Source: Chrysomallon squamiferum
Taxonomy: Eukaryota; Mollusca; Gastropoda; Neomphalida; Peltospiridae
NCBI GenBank assembly: GCA_012295275.1
Contig: CM022668.1
Location: 8,096,818 to 8,136,817, forward strand
Direction of reading: 5' to 3'
DNA length: 40,000 nucleotides
Below the pieces are notes generated by a model that made no database searches, had not been told where the DNA came from, and saw only the letters and a program-made list of their open reading frames with translations. This document shows positions 1-37,772 of the stretch, in pieces. The translations under genes were made by a program, and so were the position numbers. How positions within the stretch are numbered: the first letter of the stretch is position 1; every line of letters starts with the position of its first letter.

Positions 1-410
1 TGTAGTATGAGGGACATAGAGTAATGTTAATATTCACATTCCTCATATTGTAATTTTTATTTTTAAATGTTTTTCATATCTGTAATCTTCATTTTGATGC
101 ATTTTACAATTTCCATAACCATTTCAATACACTTTTTTATCTCCGGGTCTTCTTTTTGACACATTTTTCTTTTGCATAATCTTCATTTTAATACCTGCCC
201 CACATGCATAGTGTCTGAGGGTTTGCAGATATGCCGAGACTTATATCACTAATCAGAGAACATTCTTGATAAATTTGAGTAGCTTCCTCACTCTGTGATT
301 CAGCAAATTCTTATAAAACATATTTAGTATTATAAATTCAAGATTTTTTAACTTTTTTATTTATTTACTTATTTACTTCTTTATTTATCTATTTCTCCTT
401 CTCCTTCATC

Positions 411-417
<7 letters not shown>

Positions 418-457
<40 letters not shown>

Positions 458-465
458 TTATTATT
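418..465. repeat. (ATT)n microsatellite
   Basis: About 16 nearly perfect ATT units, continuing into degenerate ATTT-rich sequence to about 490. Confidence 0.9.
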
Positions 466-1090
466 TAATTATTTTATTATTTAATTATTTTTTGTTGTAT
501 TATTTTTCTGTTATATGCAGTTTCTGCACAAGCTCTTGTGTTGTTATTTATCCATGATCTGGTGTGCAAGGTAATGAATAATAAATGTACATACATTGAT
601 AATGTTTTAAAAAATATTAAACCACCAGAATATAATAATATTTTAAAATGAGTCATGTAAATAAACAATGAGAATTACAGATTTATAAAAAAATTCAGCA
701 GTATTATCTATTAGTACAGTCTTTCACAGTGTTTTTGTATTTCTTTGTTCATAATGATGTCACAAAAGAATGGAAGAATAGCAGCTTCCCTGCATATTAT
801 TTTCAAACTTTGTTATTAATAACAGGTTTGTGTACTTTGGAGGTATATAAATTATAATCTGTTTGTTTCTGCCATCAGTAAACCTGTAATAGTTTGGCAC
901 GAATGAAATTGCATCCTATCTTGAACATAATACTAAATTACCCAAAAATAGTTTTAAACTGAATTACTAATTTTGAAAATATTGGATATGTTTTTTTTTT
1001 ACATGTATTTACTGAATGAGTTTAGTTTTGCTCTGTTTATGTTTTGTTTTTTTGTGTTTTGAATTTGATCGTTTTTAGCATTTTTGGTTT

Positions 1091-1222
<132 letters not shown>

Positions 1223-3338
1223 TGGAGAGGGGTATGATTTGTATGTGTGTAAATTAGTTATTAAAAATAACAATCCTGGCTGAATTTCCGAAGTGTGTGA
1301 TGTAAATACTAAACCTGTTTGCAGTGTGATCTTATAAATTAGCTTTTATGTTTATCCACTTTTGTTTCTGTAAGAATGTATGCTAATGTATGTTTCCTGT
1401 ATGTACATTTGATGTATGTGTTTGTGTGTTTATCTGTGTACATGTGTGTATGTATGTATATCTGTATATCTATGAATAGCTGTATGTATGTATATGTGTT
1501 GTATGTGCATGCATGAGTGTGTTGAAATACTCATCTATTTCTTTACATTAATATGATTTATTATTTAATTTTGTTGATGTTTTATGGTATTTTATTGTTA
1601 GACTGAGCAACTCACTGATATTTTAAAAACCTTTAATAGTTAAATAAATTCATTTTAATTTTTTTTTTACTAATAATTATTCTTAATTATATTGTATTTT
1701 ATTTTTATATCAGCCCAGTAAGTTATTTCAATAACAAATTTTGATGAGGCTTATGGATTATTTAAATTTCAGTTTGTGAGAGAGGAAACACAGGTTTCAG
1801 AAGGAAAATAGTTTATTTTTCTTTAAGGTTGATGAGGAGAGTAGAAAAGAAAAGTAAACAGTTAATTTTGAAGATGAAGTGTTGTTGTTACTTTTTAAAA
1901 ATATATACAAATCCAATAGGATAACAGCCTGGTACACAAAGCTCAAGCAAAAATTGAATTTGTTTTGTTTTATTTTAACTTTATTCAAGTTGAAATTATT
2001 TTTTTTAATTTTAATTTTAATTTTTTTTAATTTATTTAAATTGAAATTTGAAAATTTAGTTTATTTTTGCTTTATTTTAAATGGGTTACAATTTTTTATC
2101 TCTTTGATTATTAATTTATTAATTCTCTATTACTGTAAATTTGTTATTTGAAATTAATATCAGATGAAGAATATTAACTGTAGCATAGCAAAACCAAACT
2201 ATTCTGTGAATAACAGAAACATTATAACAGTGTATTAGGATTAGCCATTCATTACAAAACTCAAATCAATCAATGGAGATTTTCATGGTGGAGTTAGCCG
2301 AAATTATTGTATTGTTGTTACCCATTAGAATTTTTCCTGTTCTAACCAGGAAAAAACTGAAAGGAGGATGCTGTATTTTGGTTGTTATTATATTGTACTA
2401 GGGTATGCTAGATTACATCTTCAAACCTCCATATGATGTTCCTGTACATCTAAACTATTTTTCATTAATTAAAACATTCCTTACTGCTAACATGTCCTGT
2501 CATATGTAACAGTAAATATGTAAAAATGTAACAGTAAATATGCAATATATGTGTGTGTGTGTGTGTGTGTTATTAAACATGTCTTTCATGTCAGAATTAG
2601 TGATATGTTACATTACTTTATATTACATTATTTTGTGTTGCATTTATTATTTGATCTTATATCATATAATTACTATTATTTTTTTACTTGCAAAACAGGG
2701 CCATCTTTCTGACATCTTGTCCCCAGATTTATTTGTAATATTATTTATATGAAATATATTTGGTTTACTTGTTTTATCGTTATTTATACCTTCTATTTTT
2801 CTGATTTCTGTTTATGATTTCAGAATATTGATTTGTATTTTTGTTTTGGAATTTCAAATAGATATTTACAATAATTTGTTTATTTAAATTTTCATAAATT
2901 TGAAAATAATGTTACTGTTTAATTACTTACAGTTTATGGTTAATTTATTTAAATTTTGTTGTTTAAATTTTGTGTTATTTACAAATAAAATTTAATAATT
3001 ACTCATGTGTGTGGTGTCTTTTTTACATGTTTAGATTACAAGGAAAACAAATAGAATCCTATAGCCTGTATCAGTTTATTTACAAAAAAATTGTATTCTA
3101 TGTTTCTTTCTATTTTAAAAACATGGAGTGTGAGTGAGAATGTTTTTTTTTCAAATTCTTATTCACCAAAAGAGAGAAGGAAACAAAAGAAAGTAGAAGA
3201 AACAAGGAATAGAAAGGCCACACAGAAACATACTGAAACAGTGCATATTCATATGTAATTTATTAATGTGCAATGATTAAACACACAATAACATTCAATA
3301 TCTAGACAAACTTTAAAAACTGTTATTTGTGTTTTCAG

Positions 3339-10038
<6,700 letters not shown>

Positions 10039-12092
10039 AACATTAACCAAATATTCTATTCACTCTGTGATCTCACTACATAAAAATGAAATTTTCTTTC
10101 GATAAAATTTCAAGAAAATAAGCGAACTGTTCTGCTGGAAGAAAGGTGCAGGAATAAGTTGTTCATCAGAATAATCTATGACTGATTTCTGACAGTGGTC
10201 CCTTCAGCTGATTTCTCATTCTAACATGTGCTCCTGGACTTGACTAATTAATTACTGTTTATATAAATATCACTTGCAGCTGTTTGATAAGAATGGTTAG
10301 TTTCTTTTCACTTATCATTAAACAAAATAAAACCAAAATTTTCATTTTTCACCTCGCAGATGTGCAGTTTAATTAAATGTGACATTCATGTTTGTGAACA
10401 TTAATAATGGTGATTCCCTGCACAAATATTGTGTGTCTATACAAATACACACACACACATATATATAGATACATATATGTATACATATATAGATACATAA
10501 ATTCATTTTCTTCCCCCCCACACACACATCTAAGCTCATGCATGGTCTCACTCACTGGAATATAATGATGTATGAGTGTGTGTTTACCTATTCTATATAT
10601 ATATGAAAATGATTGAATTTATACATGTTAACTATCAAAGAATGTTTATTTAATATTTCTTTACTTTTTTCAGTATCTTCTTTAATTCTTATCAAATATA
10701 TAATGTCTTTATAAATATCATATGAGAGGAATTATTTTAATCAGGTAGCACAAACATTTATTTTATATATACCTTTCCAAAGACTGATAATAATAATGAT
10801 AATAATAACAATAACAATAATAATAAAACATTCAGCAAAGATTAATCATGGATATTTCAAATGGGAAATAGTTCATTGAATCTATCGACAAGAATTGATC
10901 CTGTGTTTCAGATTTCAGGCTTTTCCAAACATTAGATTACAGAGTATTTATTAGTTAAAATAATGCAAACCTAGACTGAGAAGTATATTTAAAGTGCTTA
11001 TATGTACATGTATATGTATATGTATTTTACATACATGTGTTAGTGTTTGTATGTATATACAAATATATTCATTGATTAGAAAGTGTTTTTGTTTTGTTTC
11101 AAATTTTCATAATTACCTCTTTGTAAGAGAGGAAGAAATAACAAGTAAATAGGATATTATTTTTAATAAACTTTTTTAATGAAATTTTTACTCACTTTAA
11201 AAAGATATATAGATAAGTATTGATATTGTCTCAAAGTTACATACAAATTTTATGACCCATATGTGTTGAGAATCAGATAAACAACAAAAGAAGGACTAAG
11301 AAAGACAGAAAATAAAGACATGGGTTGAAATGAAAAGAAAAGCTTGGATGAAGTGTAAATTGGAGAGGGAAAAAACAAATCCAGATATTTATGTGTAATT
11401 CATATAAAAAATTACAATGTTTATGTTTGACATGATAAACATATAATGTTTATTTACTATAAGATTGATTTTACAAAGTGCAATATGTACAAATATTGTT
11501 TTGATTTGTATGACAAACAAAAAAAAACTAAAAAAAATAGAAAATAAATTATGTTCTGTTTGACCAGTTTTTGTTCTGTGTTCTGATGTTACATATATTG
11601 GTCTTTCTAAATCCCCTCCTATTACTTAAAGACACATTATTAAAAGATAAAATTTCATAAATATTAATTGTCTGTCCATGTACAACTATATTTCTAACCT
11701 GTATGTTTCAGTTTTTATATAATTTCTGTCTGGTTTAATGTTAAAAAATAACCTCAATACTATGCTTTATTTAATTGTTTTTGTTTATATTGTTATTTAT
11801 ATGCATGAAAGAAAGCAAAAAGTAAAATGTTAATAACGTTAAAAATTGCATTAAATTTTTTTCTTTTTCCCAAATAAAACAAATTCGCATATTTTTTTTT
11901 TTTTTTTTTTTTTGATTGTTTAATGCGTTTTAAGGGAGATAATGTGTCCGAGTCCCCTCCCTTGTTAACTCTTTTATTTCATAACATTACAATTGTCAGT
12001 TTATACCCACGATTCCTCATCAGATAGTTAACATATTTTTGCATGTTTATTAATAATATAGGCAACCTAGTATTAAATTAAATTAACACAAG
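10039..12092. other. BECN1-UBA5 intergenic region
   Basis: About 2 kb with no supported gene. The left part is presumably the BECN1 3' UTR: AATAAA occurs at the stop codon and several times downstream, so the cleavage site cannot be fixed. Short CA/TA-rich runs lie around 10435-10530. The right part holds a T homopolymer (about 11891-11913) and the presumed UBA5 promoter and 5' UTR. Confidence 0.7.
11932..11972 (+). promoter_or_regulatory. Inverted AAGGGAGATAA / CCCTTGTTAAC motif pair upstream of UBA5
   Basis: AAGGGAGATAA (11932-11942) is followed about 16 bases later by CTCCCTTGTTAAC, whose reverse complement is GTTAACAAGGGAG, an imperfect inverted copy. The pair sits about 130-160 bp before the UBA5 start codon. 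From memory, AGGGAGATAA-type motifs recur in upstream sequences of molluscan genes. A promoter role is inferred from position only. Confidence 0.35.
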
Positions 12093-18694
<6,602 letters not shown>

Positions 18695-18754
18695 TTACAA
18701 AATGAATATTCAATCAAAATAGCTAATTTATCTCCAGTATTTGTCATTGTTATT

Positions 18755-18756
<2 letters not shown>

Positions 18757-18802
<46 letters not shown>

Positions 18803-18803
18803 T
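18757..18803. repeat. (ATT)n microsatellite downstream of UBA5
   Basis: About 15 ATT units within the probable UBA5 3' UTR, 60 bp past the stop codon. Confidence 0.9.
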
Positions 18804-18927
18804 ATTATTTCACCAGCTTTTCAAACACACTGCATTTATTCTTCATTAGCTAGTAGACATTACAAAATTAAACCCTGTTGTACATCAATGTTTTATTTAT
18901 TTATACATAGACCAAAATGTATATTAA

Positions 18928-18933
18928 AATAAA
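18928..18933 (+). terminator. Candidate UBA5 polyadenylation signal
   Basis: AATAAA 234 bp after the stop codon, followed by T-rich sequence. It is one of several AATAAA hexamers in AT-rich DNA, so its use is uncertain. Confidence 0.35.
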
Positions 18934-21770
18934 TTTTATTTCATCCAGTATGATATTTAATAATCCTTTCTAGGGAGTATTTGGTATAATGAATTTTGTA
19001 ACTGTGGTGCAAGGTTACTTAATTACTGATTTTGCAGGATGTTTGAATTATACAGGTGGTTGTATACAGCAAGTATGCTGTTATGAACTTTAACTTTTTT
19101 TGCAATGAGTGGATATTCAAGTCAAAATGTTATTATCATTAACTGAGAAAAGTAGATTTACCCCTCTGCCTTAAAAAAACTTCTTATTATGCTGCAAGAA
19201 GTGGACGCACCCTAGAGACTCCTAAACATAAAACCCAGTAAGTGCTGCCATCTGTTGGCTGGCAGTACATCTGTCTGTCTTGCTGTACATCTGTCAGTCT
19301 TGTTGATTTTGCCAGGATTTATTTTTAATTACTCAGTGAATGGATTAAAGTGTGAGCCTTTTGAACGTTCATAATAACTGACTAGACAATTTATTTTTGT
19401 TATCAGAAAATCTTTTAGTAGATAACTGCTCTGTTACTAAAAACAATATATTTATTCAAAACATAATTTTATTAACAATCAACAGTTGTTTTCAGTTCTG
19501 CTGCTGCCTACTCCAGAGGCTTTAGATTAATATTACAGTATGGATGTTTCTGTCTATAGGCTGCTTTGTATGTTAATATAGTTATGCAGGATTCTTACTA
19601 TGTCAGAATAATAGAGATTAGTAGTATTTAGAGATTTCTGCCTATAAGTATGGTTGAAGGATTATTATGTAGCAGTTTCTGCCTAAAGGTTCATTATATA
19701 AAAACAAATAACATTACTAAGTATAATACAAGCTTTATCTGTGATACTGTCAGTATGTAATATAAATAAAAAAAAAAAAAAATTGTGAAAAATACCTGTA
19801 TGTTAAAATTTTAGAATCTATTAATTTTTTTTTGCAAATTCTTTTTTATATAACACTAATAGAAATAAAATAATAATAAAATAACAAGACTGGATTTTTC
19901 ATTTAATCTTTTTTTCCTTGTTTCTGGCAGAAATACAAAGATTTTATTTTATATTATTTAAATTTTATTTGTTGACATCTCTGTATTTAACACTAATATT
20001 ACTGCCAGTATAAGTCCATTCCACTTGGTATAGAACTGTCTGTCAGATTATTATTAGTTTCAGAGTTTACTTTTTTTTCTATTAATAACTAAACACATTT
20101 TCCCAAAGCCTATACAAGAGTTGAAATCTGTACCAGTATTTTACAAATTTCTCAGAGTTTTACATATTTTACATCATGTTGGTGTTAATATTTGTTTTGT
20201 CTCATTCATAATAAATTTTCATCTTTTATTTTTCCTTAACATCATAACATATTTTATTAATGTTATTCTGATCTGAATTTTTCTGTATGATACAGAATGG
20301 TTGTAATTTGAATATTTTAAATACACATTGTACATAATCTTGTAAATATATTTATTTGTATTGATATTGGTTTAGGTACAGTATTTAACTTACTTATTTC
20401 TGGGGTTTCAAGGTTGTTGTTTTAATTTTGCTTTTATTTATTTTATTTCATTTCATTGTTTTTAATTTTATTTTACTGTTTTCAATTTTGTTTTTATTAT
20501 TTAATTATTTTTATTTTTTATAATTTTTTATTTTTGGGTGTGTGACAATAGTAATTTTTGTTAAATTTATTTTTTGCTTAAGTTCCACCAGTTTACAAGC
20601 AGAAATGGAAGTAACTTATTTGTGAATAAAAATCATGCATTTGTTAAATCCTTTGTATTAAAATCAATGCCCATATTCTGCAAGTGTTTTCAGTCACAAC
20701 ATTTATGTAATGTTTATTCTGAATTTGATTCTAGTGTTTTACTACTATGCAATGACAACTGCATCTGTAAGACATCTATGAGAATCATTTTATTAATTTT
20801 TTAATTTATTTATTATTTACATTTTATAATAATTTAAATCTTTCTTTTGTTTCTGTTTTTTTTTTCTTCTCATAGAATTTATTACAATATTCTTTTTCTT
20901 ATTTATGCTAAAATTATTTGCTTTTGGTTTAATTTTCTTTCTTTTCAAGAAGTATAATAATAAACAAAAAGTTGATCTTTATCAATCTCTATTTCACTGT
21001 GTATATTATAAAATAAAGTATATTAACTTAGTAATATGTTCTGTCAGATATATTAGCACTTTATATAATTTATATTCAAATGTTTTCAAAAAGCTATAAT
21101 AACAAAATAATTGAATTTTTGTTTAATATACTTATTTGAAGTATACATGTACTGGTACAAACAAATATTTGAATAAAATTCTCTGTACTTCCAAATTACT
21201 ATTTTATTATATTTTGGTTGATCTATCAACAATCATAAAAAGAATAACTGTAAAATAATAATTGCAAAACGTCTAAGTGACTTCCCTTCACAGCTGGCCT
21301 TGTGACATCACTACTGATATCACAAACTGATACTGTAGTTTTTCTGACAACACGAGAACAAAATTAAGAGCAAATTTCTCCATCCATACGTGACATCAAA
21401 AGTAGAGAAAAATATGTATGTTTTTAAGCTATAGACTGTTGTTATCTTTCATTATCAATTAAAATTAAACAGTAAAACAAACAAAACGAAAATTTGAAAT
21501 ATTGAGAATATATTTAGAGTATTTTTTTCTTAAGAAAGATACAATTTGAAAAAGAGATGCTTAATCCACCCTCATCCTTCTTTACTCCTTGGTTCATTTT
21601 TCATTTTAGAGATTTCCTTGTTTGGCAAGATACATGAAGATGATAATTTAATTCTTTGTTCATAAGAAAATCCCCAAAAGCCATCTGACATCAAATAATC
21701 ATTTATATAAAATGTATAAATGTGTCTCTTGTTATGTATAAATAACCTGTTAGGAATATGTATGTTGCTA

Positions 21771-21970
21771 TGAATTCAAATCATTATTTTTATGGATATT
21801 ATGTCTGTGAATAATGGTGCAATGGACATATATTACTGTTGTCATGTGTAGGTATAATTATTTTCATGGATATGTGAGCTGCTCTGGATGCACATTACTG
21901 TTTGTCATACACAGATATAATTGTTTCTATGGATATGAATATCTATGGATACATTTTAGTGTTGTCATAA
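21771..21970 (+). repeat. 62-bp degenerate tandem repeat, about three copies
   Basis: TTACTGTTGTCAT-like starts at 21833, 21895 and about 21957, each followed by ATATAATTRTTT and TATGGATATG. The copies have diverged and no frame is conserved. Confidence 0.7.
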
Positions 21971-22277
21971 TTCTCATAATACTATACATAATAGATTATT
22001 CACAACAAAATATATTACTTGCTATAAATATTATTATTATGTAGGTAGATAAGTTACCATGGACACACAAATGTTGCTGTGTAATGCTAGACAACGTGCT
22101 GTTATAAATACAGTTTTTAATAAAACAAAGGCCAAAAGCTTTATGTTTATTGTATGATAACATTTATAATGTGTGTGATGCTTCAAGATCTGAAAATAAA
22201 AAATAATAAAACAAATAAATAAAAATAATATTTCAGATAATCATAATATATAGAATGTGTGTTTAGTTTTTTCATGA

Positions 22278-22308
22278 GTCATATATATATATATAAATAT
22301 ATGTGTGT

Positions 22309-22362
<54 letters not shown>

Positions 22363-22372
22363 GTATTTATAT
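22278..22372. repeat. (TA)n/(GT)n compound microsatellite
   Basis: A short TA run followed by about 25 GT units with small interruptions. Confidence 0.9.
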
Positions 22373-22448
22373 AATAGAAGAAATATTAAATATATTAAAT
22401 AATTAAATTCAGTAAAACAACTACCGGAATAGAATACCTAAAAAGAAC

Positions 22449-22676
<228 letters not shown>

Positions 22677-22838
22677 TAATTTCTTACCATAATGGCAACT
22701 GCACAAACAAATTTCATCTTGCACCAAGTAATTCTATTTAAAAAAAATATATATAAATAAAAAAAATAAAAAAATAATTAAAATGAAATGAAATAATAAT
22801 AATAAAAAAATAAAATTGTTTTAAATACATATTAAAGT

Positions 22839-22844
22839 TTTATT
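22839..22844 (-). terminator. Candidate polyadenylation signal of the minus-strand repeat gene
   Basis: AATAAA on the minus strand, 280 bases past the inferred stop at 23124. Weak, because the hexamer is frequent in this AT-rich DNA. Confidence 0.3.
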
Positions 22845-23123
22845 TTCAATAATAATTATACTAAACAGTTCATATTACAGCTTATTATACTACAGTTTAA
22901 CAGAAAATCAACAACTATCCATCAGTAATTTCTATATATTATGTAAAATGAATTCAGTGGATAAATACTTGAATTTGTAGATATTGAGGAATATTCTAAA
23001 TAATTAAACTGTATATTAAAAATTATTAATAAGATTGTGATAGACAAAGTTATGATTTTGAAGAAGATTTGTAAATCGTTTATATCAATGCTTAATAATA
23101 AATTTGATTTTAAGGACTAATTA

Positions 23124-34187
<11,064 letters not shown>

Positions 34188-34255
34188 GCCATGAATAAAG
34201 TTGATAATTTTTATTTTTTATTTTTAACTTAACAGATCTCGCCACGCAGATAGTT

Positions 34256-34261
34256 GTTATA
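34256..34261 (-). promoter_or_regulatory. Candidate TATA box of the minus-strand gene
   Basis: TATAAC on the minus strand, about 70 bases before the start codon, with non-AT-rich sequence upstream (34265-34370). A TSS about 30 bases downstream would leave a 5' UTR of roughly 40 bases. Positional inference only. Confidence 0.35.
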
Positions 34262-34573
34262 CTTTAATGTCAGTTCAAAGCAGCTCGCCCATTGAAACCC
34301 GCGCAGCGATCTCGTCTGGTGTCACTAGCTGTCGTCTGCCAGAACAGACGTGACATGTCTGTAGACACGTGTCACAAAAAACTAACATAAATTAACGTGG
34401 ACTCGCAAGTGTGTAAGGATAATGCGTTCTTAATGAATTATTAGCAAAGTCGACGTACTACAGTTTGCAAACATGTGTCCATAAACTAATCTTGTCCGCT
34501 TAATACCTTTTCAAATAGTTCATCGCTTTTGTACAAGGTCAGTGTTATTAAACTCTGACATGTATTGAGTTGA

Positions 34574-34599
34574 GAGAGAGAGAGAGAGAGAGAGAGAGG
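34574..34599. repeat. (GA)n microsatellite
   Basis: Thirteen GA units, followed by GGGAAATGG sequence. Confidence 0.9.
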
Positions 34600-35190
34600 G
34601 AAATGGATGGAGATTAGTAAAAAATAGCATCCATGTAGGCTAACTGACAGACAGACAGATGGCAGATATTTATACATACAAAGGGTGTTGCTTTGTAGAT
34701 TCGTACATAATTCACGCAAAGTATATGTTTTATATTTAAATGAATGCATGTACGTTTACATATGTGCTATTTTGCGTCTTTTTTCTCCACGCTCAGTTGT
34801 TACGGAAAGGAGACATATTTAACAACACATCTGTTGTAAACCAGAATAACTCCGCAGTCTTCCTGCTCCTTAAATAGTTTTGCGTTGTGTATTTTATCAC
34901 GAACATGCGGTAATAAAAGCATCAACCACAACGACGTTTGTCACAGGTAACAAAGCAACACTGTTGGCTTAGAATGTTGTCAACGTTGATGGTGTGGAAT
35001 TATAACTATTAGCTGATTATAATAATTAATGACGCAATATAACTCGTCATGTTTATTGTGTTATGTACAGAAATGACGTTATTTTATAACTTGTTATGTT
35101 TTATGATAATTATTTAAATGTAAACACAAACAACTGAATATTCTTTGTTTATTCTGTTTAAACTAAATTTTTGAATACCATACTTTGACT

Positions 35191-36124
35191 AAACGGATAT
35201 TGTGTGTACGTGCTAACTCTCTGTCTGAACTAGATGTCTGTGTGTACGGTCAAACTGTATGTCTAAACCAGGTGTCTGTGTGTACGGGCAAACTGTCTGT
35301 CTAAACCAGGTGTCTGTGTGTACGGGCAAACTGTCTGTTTAAACCAGGTGTCTGTGTGTACGGTCAAACTGTCTGTCTAAACCAGGTGTCTGTGTGTACG
35401 GTCAAACTGTCTGTCTAAACCAGGTGTCTGTGTGTACGGTCAAACTGTCTGTCTAAACAAGATGTCTGTGTGTACGGGCAAACTGTCTGTCTAAACCAGG
35501 TGTCTGTGTGTACGGGCAAACGGTCTGTCTAAACTAGATGTCTGTGTGTACGGTCAAACTGTCTGTCTAAACTAGATGTCTGTGTGTACGGGCAAACTCT
35601 CTGTCTAAACTAGATGTCTGTGTGTACGGTCAAACTGTCTGTCTAAAATAGATGTATGTGTGTACGGGCAAACTCTCTGTCTAAACTAGATGTCTGTGTG
35701 TACGGGCAAACTCTCTGTCTAAACTAGATGTCTGTGTGTACGGTCAAACGGTCTGTCTAAACTAGATGTCTGTGTGTACGGGCAAACTCTCTGTCTAAAC
35801 TAGATGTCTGTGTGTACGGGCAAACTCTCTGTCTAAACTAGATGTCTGTGTGTACGGGCAAACTCTCTGTCTAAACTAGATGTCTGTGTGTACGGTCAAA
35901 CTCTCTGTCTAAACTAGATGTCTGTGTGTACGGGCAAACACTGTCTAAACTAGATGTCTGTGTGTACGGTCAAACTGTCTGTCTAAACTAGATGTCTGTG
36001 TGTACGGTCAAATTCTCTGTCTAAACTAGATGTCTGTGTGTACGGGCAAACTGTCTGTCTAAACTAGATGTCTGTGTGTACGGGCAAACTCTGTCTAAAC
36101 TAGATGTCTGTGTGTACGGGCAAC
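35191..36124 (+). repeat. 38-bp minisatellite, about 25 copies
   Basis: The unit contains GATGTCTGTGTGTACGG(G/T)C then AAACTCTCTGTCTAAACTA. I count 25 occurrences of TGTGTGTAC. Two subtypes segregate by position: early copies read AAACCAGGTG, later ones AAACTAGATG. GGGC/GGTC and TCTC/TGTC variants are interspersed, and two units are 34 bp. No open frame of interest. Confidence 0.97.
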
Positions 36125-36978
36125 GTCTACGGCAATTTTCTGGCTTTCTGACTTTCTGTTTTTCAAAGAGTTGTTCATCTAGCACAGAGGTTGACAAACG
36201 TTTTTAATCTCCTTTGATGATGCCATAAGAATCCAGTGAAAATTTTGATATTAAATTCTTTATAAATCTATTTCAGGAAGTGTTTTTAGTTTCATTGGTT
36301 TTTTTTTTTTTTTGTTTCTTTAATAATAGTGATTACGGCATTGTATAAACAATATTTTACAATTAATCAAATACATGACATTTTTTTTTGTATTTAATAC
36401 TGAACGAAAATAGAATATTACTCAGTTTGAAATGTCAGATATTGTAGGACATTAAAGATATGTACTTCCTTAAAAACAATAAAACAATAAACAAATAAAT
36501 AAATAAATTATAATAGCAACAACAACGACATCAGCAATAAAATAATAATACTAATAATAACAATTAAATGAAAAATCTCAACAAAACAGAAAAAAAAATA
36601 AAAATAAAAAGGAAAAAAAAAAAATAATAGCTTAAATAAAATGAGTTTATTTTGGGTTGGGTTTTGTATGGCCAACATATTATTCTTATATTCTGAAATT
36701 CATTCCTAGAATGGTTATCTAAAATATAGATAGCTTATAGCTGCAGGCCAGTGTAAACTTTAGTGCAGTTCACTGCTTAATTTAAATGAAGAGAAAACAG
36801 TATTTTTACATATCACCCCTTGTCTGTTCATGTTTGACTGACGATGTTTACTTTTGTGAATTAGTAAATTTCACACTGGTCGAGTCAGATGTAGGTTAAT
36901 TAATTACTACATGAAGTCACGAAATCGGGATGATGCATGACTCTTCCAACAAGAATCTCAAAGATAACGGCCTGAACT

Positions 36979-37239
36979 CAGGGGCAGATCGAGCTTTCCT
37001 CATGAGGGGGGATCCGTGAGAAAAAGAGCATTGTGAAAAGGCATACTGAAAAATTACACATGGTTCACATGAATCATAACACAACAGAGACACTGACTGA
37101 CTTATTCTACAGTGTTCTATACACTCACAGAAAATGCCAATTTTTGTAAAAGACCTAAAAATCCTAAATAAAAGGGGATCTTCTCAAATTTGAGGTGAGG
37201 TCCGAACACCTTGGACCACCTCCTCTAGATCCGCCCCAG
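36979..37239. mobile_element. MITE-like element with GGGGCRGATC inverted ends
   Basis: The left end CAGGGGCAGATCGAG and the reverse complement of the right end, CTGGGGCGGATCTAG, match in 11-12 of 15 positions. Both are followed by GAGG-GG-TCC. About 260 bp with no coding capacity. No clear target-site duplication, so the boundaries are uncertain. GGGGCGGATC termini are common among animal DNA-transposon remnants (recalled). Confidence 0.5.
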
Positions 37240-37381
37240 AAGCTTTTCTGCTTCTGGAAAGGTGCTTATTAAAAATGCATTGCTTTTTATCAGTATGAAG
37301 AATCCTTGTCTGTTTATTTAGTTATATTTTAACAACTACGACAGTCTCTGTCTATCTCTCCATCTCTCTCACACTGACTTC

Positions 37382-37384
<3 letters not shown>

Positions 37385-37457
<73 letters not shown>
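37385..37457. repeat. (CT)n microsatellite
   Basis: About 36 CT units. Confidence 0.95.
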
Positions 37458-37461
<4 letters not shown>

Positions 37462-37597
37462 TTTTATATCATGAAACAACAAACAAAAACTGTGCATAAT
37501 TAATTTATTTTAAAAACACCATATCGGGATATTAAGAGAAATAATATATTACATGTCTGTAGGTAAATTATGCAGTGACTGAACGCGGTACATCACA

Positions 37598-37611
37598 GTT
37601 GTCATGGTAAC
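37598..37611. promoter_or_regulatory. RFX X-box-like palindrome
   Basis: GTTGTCATGGTAAC is one base from the symmetrical RFX site GTTGCCATGGTAAC. The context is otherwise unremarkable AT-rich DNA and no adjacent start codon is visible. Confidence 0.4.
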
Positions 37612-37698
37612 AGAAAAACAATTAAACTACGTCATTCAGTACATCATGCAGTCAATACTAATGGACACAAAATCCATTTATCTTAAGCTAGATATATT

Positions 37699-37699
<1 letters not shown>

Positions 37700-37734
<35 letters not shown>

Positions 37735-37735
37735 T

Positions 37736-37770
<35 letters not shown>
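37700..37770. repeat. (TAA)n microsatellite
   Basis: About 22 TAA units with one TATTATAA break near 37733. Confidence 0.9.

Positions 37771-37772
<2 letters not shown>

Noticed and set aside
521-570. AG-flanked 50-base stretch with a GT after it, encoding SAQALVLLFIHDLVCK in one frame
   Set aside because: No partner exon continues it, it matches nothing in Beclin 1, and AT-rich DNA gives many such AG...GT pairs.
1773-1793. Possible 21-nt exon FVREETQ upstream of BECN1
   Set aside because: It has AG and GT at its borders, but no adjacent exons connect it to the Beclin frame and the peptide is too short to judge.
20574-21099. Two 64-76 residue plus-strand frames in the UBA5 downstream region
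   Set aside because: AT-rich, no recognisable motif, no splice partners or polyadenylation pattern; probably chance frames.
35191-36124. CRISPR-like or coding interpretation of the 38-bp array
   Set aside because: No spacers of independent sequence; the units are contiguous variants of one 38-mer, typical of a minisatellite.
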